NCBI RefSeq assembly: GCF_030272615.1
Contig: NC_081409.1
Span: 22,880,260-22,944,259, forward strand
Length of the DNA stretch: 64,000 bases
Source of the DNA: Cryptomeria japonica
Lineage: Eukaryota > Streptophyta > Pinopsida > Cupressales > Cupressaceae
Direction of reading: 5' to 3'
Both the position numbers and the translations under genes were made by a program. Of the stretch, positions 60,400 to 64,000 are shown in pieces (the first letter of the stretch is position 1; each line of letters starts with the position of its first letter). The notes below the pieces were generated by a model, which saw only the letters and a list, made by a program, of their open reading frames with translations, made no database searches and was not told the origin of the DNA.

Positions 60400-61746
60400 T
60401 ACCTTAGGCGTCGAAGTTGCAGCTGTGGTAACTGGGGGAGGTGTATGGGATACCGCTGCTGCATCTTGAAATGCATATTATTTGTCTCAATTTAAATCGA
60501 TGTATAAATGAAAATTCATTTATGTAATTACAAAATTAAAGTGACTGATAAATAAAATGTTATGAATTCAAATCAACACACCTGTGTCTGTGGCTCATGG
60601 GCAAACACCATGTCCATCAACTCATCTGTCAGCGCGACATCCTCAACCGTGTGAGCCTGACATCTACAACCACAAATCGTGCATAGAAGATATGAGTATC
60701 CATCTGCACCGGCTGCATCATCTATCCCCGAGCAACTGACACACATATGCTCGATGGGCTCTCTGTCACCCTCTAACGGCTCATCATCCAATACAATAGG
60801 GTGTGCTAATGATGTCCCATGCTGGATGATGGCACTAGTCAATGTTGTGGCTGCCTAAAGAGTTTGTAGCTCCATCGACTCTTTCAGCTCTAATGGGACA
60901 GCCTGACGCACCTTGGGTTTGGGTGCTAGGGGGCGGCAACTCTCCGCGACTAATCACCTACGGGATCCAGGTCTATCTTGGGCAGAGCCACCACCTCTAC
61001 AATGAAACTCTTTCATGTCAAAATAATTTGGGTGCACATTGAGCACAAACTCACAATATATTTTTCTCAAAAAATATAATGACACCTCATAATTATTACA
61101 AGGTAGATCGTCAAAGACCATCCACCACCTCTGCCAAAAAAGATTCTTCATCTGCACATTGGTACACCAATGTATGGGAAACCTCTTTGCATTACGAGGT
61201 AATGACTGACCAGTTTTGGGGTCAACAAAAAGGGCACATATTTGTTGTTTAGAAATATTTTTGCTTTTAACTCCATCATATGATAGCCCATTAGCATAGA
61301 ATTGACGACACCTATCCCTAAAGCTTCCCCATTTGGTAATTTCTGTGGAAACAGCTATGGCACGACTAGCTAATGTTTCTAGGCTAGTGGTGAGGGATTG
61401 TTTGAATATTTTCAAGCTCAGAAGTTTTCAATTTTACAATCAATCTATTGATTTTGGATGTATTTTGCCCTAACTGATGAATTAATTCTTCCTGTGTTTC
61501 GGCTGTGTGGTCAAAAGGAGGAATTGGGGGTTGTTCTTGTGTGTTTTTAGGAGGTGCATTTGGTTGTTCTTGTGGGTTTTCAGGAGGTGCATTTGGTTGT
61601 TCTTGCTCTGGATTAGAAGAATCTGGTTTTTGAAACAAAAAATGAAAAAACCTAATCAAAATTAATGAAATTAAATTCAAAATGTAAAACAAATTGCATA
61701 AACTAGAAAGAAAGAGAAAAATAAACAAAAACTAACCTTGATCCAT
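60400..61746 (-). pseudogene. Second, opposite-strand gene of the Sola-like element, unknown function
   Basis: Minus-strand exon pieces with plausible splice sites. 61746-61737 gives MDQ then a GTTAGT donor. 61622 onward continues after a CAG acceptor with a Pro/Gln repeat (EQPNAPPENPQ type) and reads to 61384. The next frame, 61415-60954, encodes a region with KWGSFRDRCRQFYANGL and FWQRWWMVFDDLP. 60842-60573 encodes a Cys-rich segment (CVSCSG..., CTICGCRCQAH) ending at an AG-GTGTGT donor, followed by a possible exon near 60463-60402. A frame change near 61400 shows decay or an unrecognised intron. I do not recognise the family. It may be an accessory protein of the transposon. Confidence 0.45.
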
Positions 61747-61870
61747 AGCCTGGAGGATAAATTTAGCACCCCGTTCGTGGTTTAGGTTAGAAAATGGGAA
61801 AAAAACAAACTAAAAAATGCGCTTTTCGGGTGAATGAGGACCCAGTTTTTTTTAAAAACTTTTTTTATCA

Positions 61871-62080
61871 GGCACCACGTACGCGGTTTTACTAAGATTA
61901 TTAGCGCGTACATGCTCATTTTCCTATAAGCAGGACATACACGATAATTTTCCTAGCTGTAGTGCGTACGTGCTCAGATTCCTAAACTCAGCGCATACGC
62001 GCTACCTTTTCTAGGCTCGGGAAGAACAAACCTAAGCGCGTACGCGGGAATTTGAAATTTTAAAACCGCGTACGCGTTGC
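61871..62080 (+). repeat. Right subterminal array, 29-bp period
   Basis: Cores (TACG, TACA or TACAC variants) begin at 61880, 61909, 61938, 61967 and 61996, exactly 29 bases apart, with further copies at 62041 and 62071. Motifs are GCGCGTACGCG-like palindromes. The A/T spacers resemble those of the left array in the same, not inverted, orientation. Confidence 0.85.
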
Positions 62081-62095
62081 CTGTTTTTCCAAGTT

Positions 62096-62145
62096 TTTTT
62101 TGGGTGGTGTCCACTTTTCTAACCACCATCTTTGTGTACACGCCC
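62096..62145 (-). repeat. Right terminal inverted repeat of the Sola-like element
   Basis: Read inward on the minus strand: GGGCGTGTA, then CACAAAGATGGTGGT, then AAGTGGACAC. It pairs with the left end over about 24 bases with few mismatches, plus the second block. Confidence 0.85.
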
Positions 62146-62149
62146 GTAT

Positions 62150-62747
62150 CTATGTTGACAGATGTATTACCCATTGTTCTTAACTCATTAATAGCAGTAG
62201 CCTTCATCTTGTAAGCCGGTGGTAGGGCTCTCAAAACTTTAAAAATAATTTCATCTTCACTCAAAGTTCCAGCAAAACATTGAATTCCCATAACATTCTC
62301 ATTTACCCTTTCCATGAATGCAGTAATCCTGTCATCTTCTTCCATCTTCAGGTTTTCATATCTCACCTAGTAACCATCAAGTTTAGCAATCTTTACCATA
62401 GGGTCACCTTCATTAAGAGTCTCCAACTTATCCCATATAACCTTTCCAGATGATTTGTCAGTCAATCCCATTATTTTCTGATCAGAAAGTGCACACAAGA
62501 GGGCTTCTCTTTCTCTACGATCATTCTCAAGCTCCTTATCCAAGTTTTCTAGAGGAGGATTTCCAGATGCCAGATTATGAGGTGTAACACCATTCTGTGT
62601 AATCTCCCAAATCTCCTTACCAAGACATCCTAGATGAGTCTCCATCTGAATCTTCCATACTATGTAATTTGTTCCATCAAGCCTAGGAATATCTCTCTGA
62701 AACATAGCTCTAGATGAACTGGATGAACTTGAACTGTTAGTCGCCAT
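62150..62747 (-). pseudogene. Copia 2 Gag, 5' part
   Basis: Starts MATNSSSSSS and carries RLDGTNYIVWKIQMETHLGC and the UBN2 capsid region. TAG at 62369-62367 replaces the Trp of the WVRYENL motif seen in Copia 1. The frame then continues to the transposon junction after SVNIDT. Confidence 0.9.
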
Positions 62748-62791
62748 AGGATCTTCCTCAAGTGGTTAAGCATTATGTAGAGAGGACCAAA

Positions 62792-62803
62792 GCTCTGATA
62801 CCA
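62792..62803 (-). other. Primer-binding site of Copia 2
   Basis: Minus-strand TGGTATCAGAGC just inside the 5' LTR, identical to that of Copia 1. Confidence 0.93.
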
Positions 62804-62805
62804 GT

Positions 62806-63883
62806 TATTAGAGAGTTCAAATAACCGAAAGACAACCAAGAGGGGGGGTGAATCAGTTGTCACAGATTACTAGAACATTTAGCAATTAAAACTTTAATAC
62901 CGGAACCCAAAACATTAATACCAGAATGCTTAAACCAAATACTGGAATAGAAATTAAACCAATTAAGCATAAACAATAATCATAGAATAAATACCATCTA
63001 CATGATACCAAGATTTATACGTGGAAAACCTGGTAAAGGCAAAAACCACGGTGGGAAGCCTACCCATAGTCAAATAATACTTCTGTAGTAAGTATGTGAA
63101 TTACAATTGAGGGGCATGCACTTGCATGAAGGCCAACAACCTAGAGCCCACTTCTCATCACAAAAGGAGTCTTACTGACTACATGGAAATCCAGACTACA
63201 ATCTGGAAGAAGGAATGAACTGCAAAGATAGCATCTCCTATGCCTGAGTATAGTTCTGGTTAAGCTCAATACCGGAGGACTAAATTCTCTTACATAAACC
63301 CAACTCAATCTCCAATGATTGACCAAATCCTTTGTCTGAATGATATTATAGTATTCACACATTACATATCCATATCACATTCCTTGACCTTATTCCTATG
63401 ATCTAATTCCCATGATGATCTACAATGAGATCTTACATCATATATATACAAACCCTCGACCATAAACAATCAGGTCGACCACCAGACAATAAACCAATTA
63501 CATAATTACAAAACATGTCAGCCTTAGACCAAACAAATAATATCCAACTCATAAGACATCCTAGAAACACATCGAGAGGTCCAATCCACACGTTACATTA
63601 AGTCAGTCCATAATAAAGATCAATTGGGACCCAATATAGGTGCACATGCTAAAGCAATGATCTCCATCCGCCAAGTCTTGAACATGATCACCAACAGCAT
63701 CTTGAATCTCCACCAAAAGTTGCACCAACACCACTTATGCATATCATCAAAGATCTTCAACAAAAGATATGTCAGTGAAACCCTCACTGGAACTACAAGA
63801 CAAGCTTCCAAGCAAATAGGATAGCATCCAATCAACTGACCAAAATCAATTGACTGAATATGAACATGAGTATCATGAATAAG
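62806..63883 (-). repeat. 5' LTR of Copia 2, partial
   Basis: Matches 48024-49101 closely and then stops abruptly after 'catgaataag'. About 170 bases of the LTR are not found in the window. Confidence 0.88.
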
Positions 63884-64000
63884 TGATAGGGAGATACTCA
63901 AAAATTGGCCCAAATTGTGTGTTTGTAATCAATTTTAGCTGCAAGGTTCCTCAAGGGTAATTGTTGAGGGTTTTGTTACTTGTTTAGGTACTGTTCCCTT
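63884..64000. other. Unknown sequence breaking the Copia 2 LTR
   Basis: Begins TGATAGGGAG directly at the end of LTR homology. A TG start would suit an LTR retrotransposon end, but only 117 bases are visible. Confidence 0.4.

Larger units (their letters stand above)
53313..62145 (+). mobile_element. Sola-like DNA transposon inserted in the Copia 2 gag gene
   Basis: Flanked by GTAT on both sides (53309-53312, 62146-62149). Removing the element and one GTAT restores the Gag reading frame across the junction and matches Copia 1 at 10367-10380, an uninterrupted relative of the site. Both ends start GGG and share the core CACAAAGATGGTGGT in inverted orientation. Each end also has a 29-bp-period subterminal array. 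Inside lie a plus-strand transposase gene (55321-58332), a 359-bp tandem array and a minus-strand multi-exon gene. A DDD-type transposase plus 4-bp target duplication fits the Sola superfamily as described; superfamily assignment is inference. A 500-N gap lies inside. Confidence 0.8.
48024..63883 (-). mobile_element. Copia element 2 on the minus strand, interrupted by a DNA transposon
   Basis: 3' LTR 48024-49272, polypurine tract about 49273-49290, Pol and Gag on the minus strand, primer-binding site 62792-62803, 5' LTR from 62806. The 5' LTR loses homology after 63883, where another sequence begins. The Gag and Pol proteins are close to those of Copia 1, so both belong to one broad family. 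The left flank is TATGT (48019-48023); the matching right flank is outside the window. Gag is split by the element at 53313-62145. Confidence 0.92.

Noticed and set aside
53313-62145. Assignment as a CACTA (EnSpm) element because of the CACAAAG stretch near the ends
   Set aside because: The ends start GGG, the duplication is 4 bp rather than 3 or 2, and the transposase lacks CACTA-family motifs.
1-64000. tRNA or rRNA genes
   Set aside because: No convincing tRNA fold or rRNA sequence was seen; the tRNA-like matches are retrotransposon primer-binding sites only.

Overview
This is a transposon-rich stretch of a plant nuclear genome. It is AT-rich, its genes use GT-AG introns, it carries one plant metal-transporter gene, and the rest is dominated by plant LTR retrotransposons. 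The sequence does not fix the species. A large repeat-rich genome such as a gymnosperm would fit, but that is inference.

Layout. 1-4.3 kb: a complete seven-exon Yellow Stripe-Like (YSL/OPT family) transporter gene on the minus strand, the only clear host gene. 4.3-8.7 kb: non-coding sequence and relics of minus-strand Copia-type LTRs. 8.7-15.4 kb: Copia element 1, complete in structure (LTRs, PBS, gag-PR-IN-RT-RH, PPT, 5-bp target duplication GATAT) but inactivated by stops, a frameshift and catalytic-residue losses. 16.0-37.4 kb: two related non-autonomous Ty3/Gypsy elements, A and B, with B nested inside the 3' LTR of A. Both target duplications can be read (AATCC for A, GTTAT for B). Both elements encode gag and protease joined to an integrase C-terminal tail, with no reverse transcriptase, RNase H or integrase core. 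Both carry an antisense, intron-containing plant-mobile-domain (PMD) gene with its own TATA-like box between the tail and the 3' LTR.

37.4-48.0 kb: AT-rich non-coding DNA with microsatellites, a minus-strand Gypsy pol relic and a small promoter-like island. 48.0-63.9 kb: Copia element 2 on the minus strand, same broad family as Copia 1. Its gag gene is split by an 8.8-kb DNA transposon (53313-62145). That transposon has a 4-bp target duplication, terminal inverted repeats starting GGG, 29-bp-period subterminal arrays at both ends, a decayed DDD-type transposase gene and a second, opposite-strand multi-exon gene. The features best match the Sola superfamily. The last 117 bases appear to begin another insertion in the Copia 2 LTR.

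No operon-like cooperation exists. The YSL gene is an independent host gene. Element proteins would act in retrotransposition or transposition, but nearly all copies here carry disabling mutations. The most interesting structures are the antisense spliced PMD cargo gene shared by two Gypsy copies, and the Sola-like transposon with its phased subterminal repeats.
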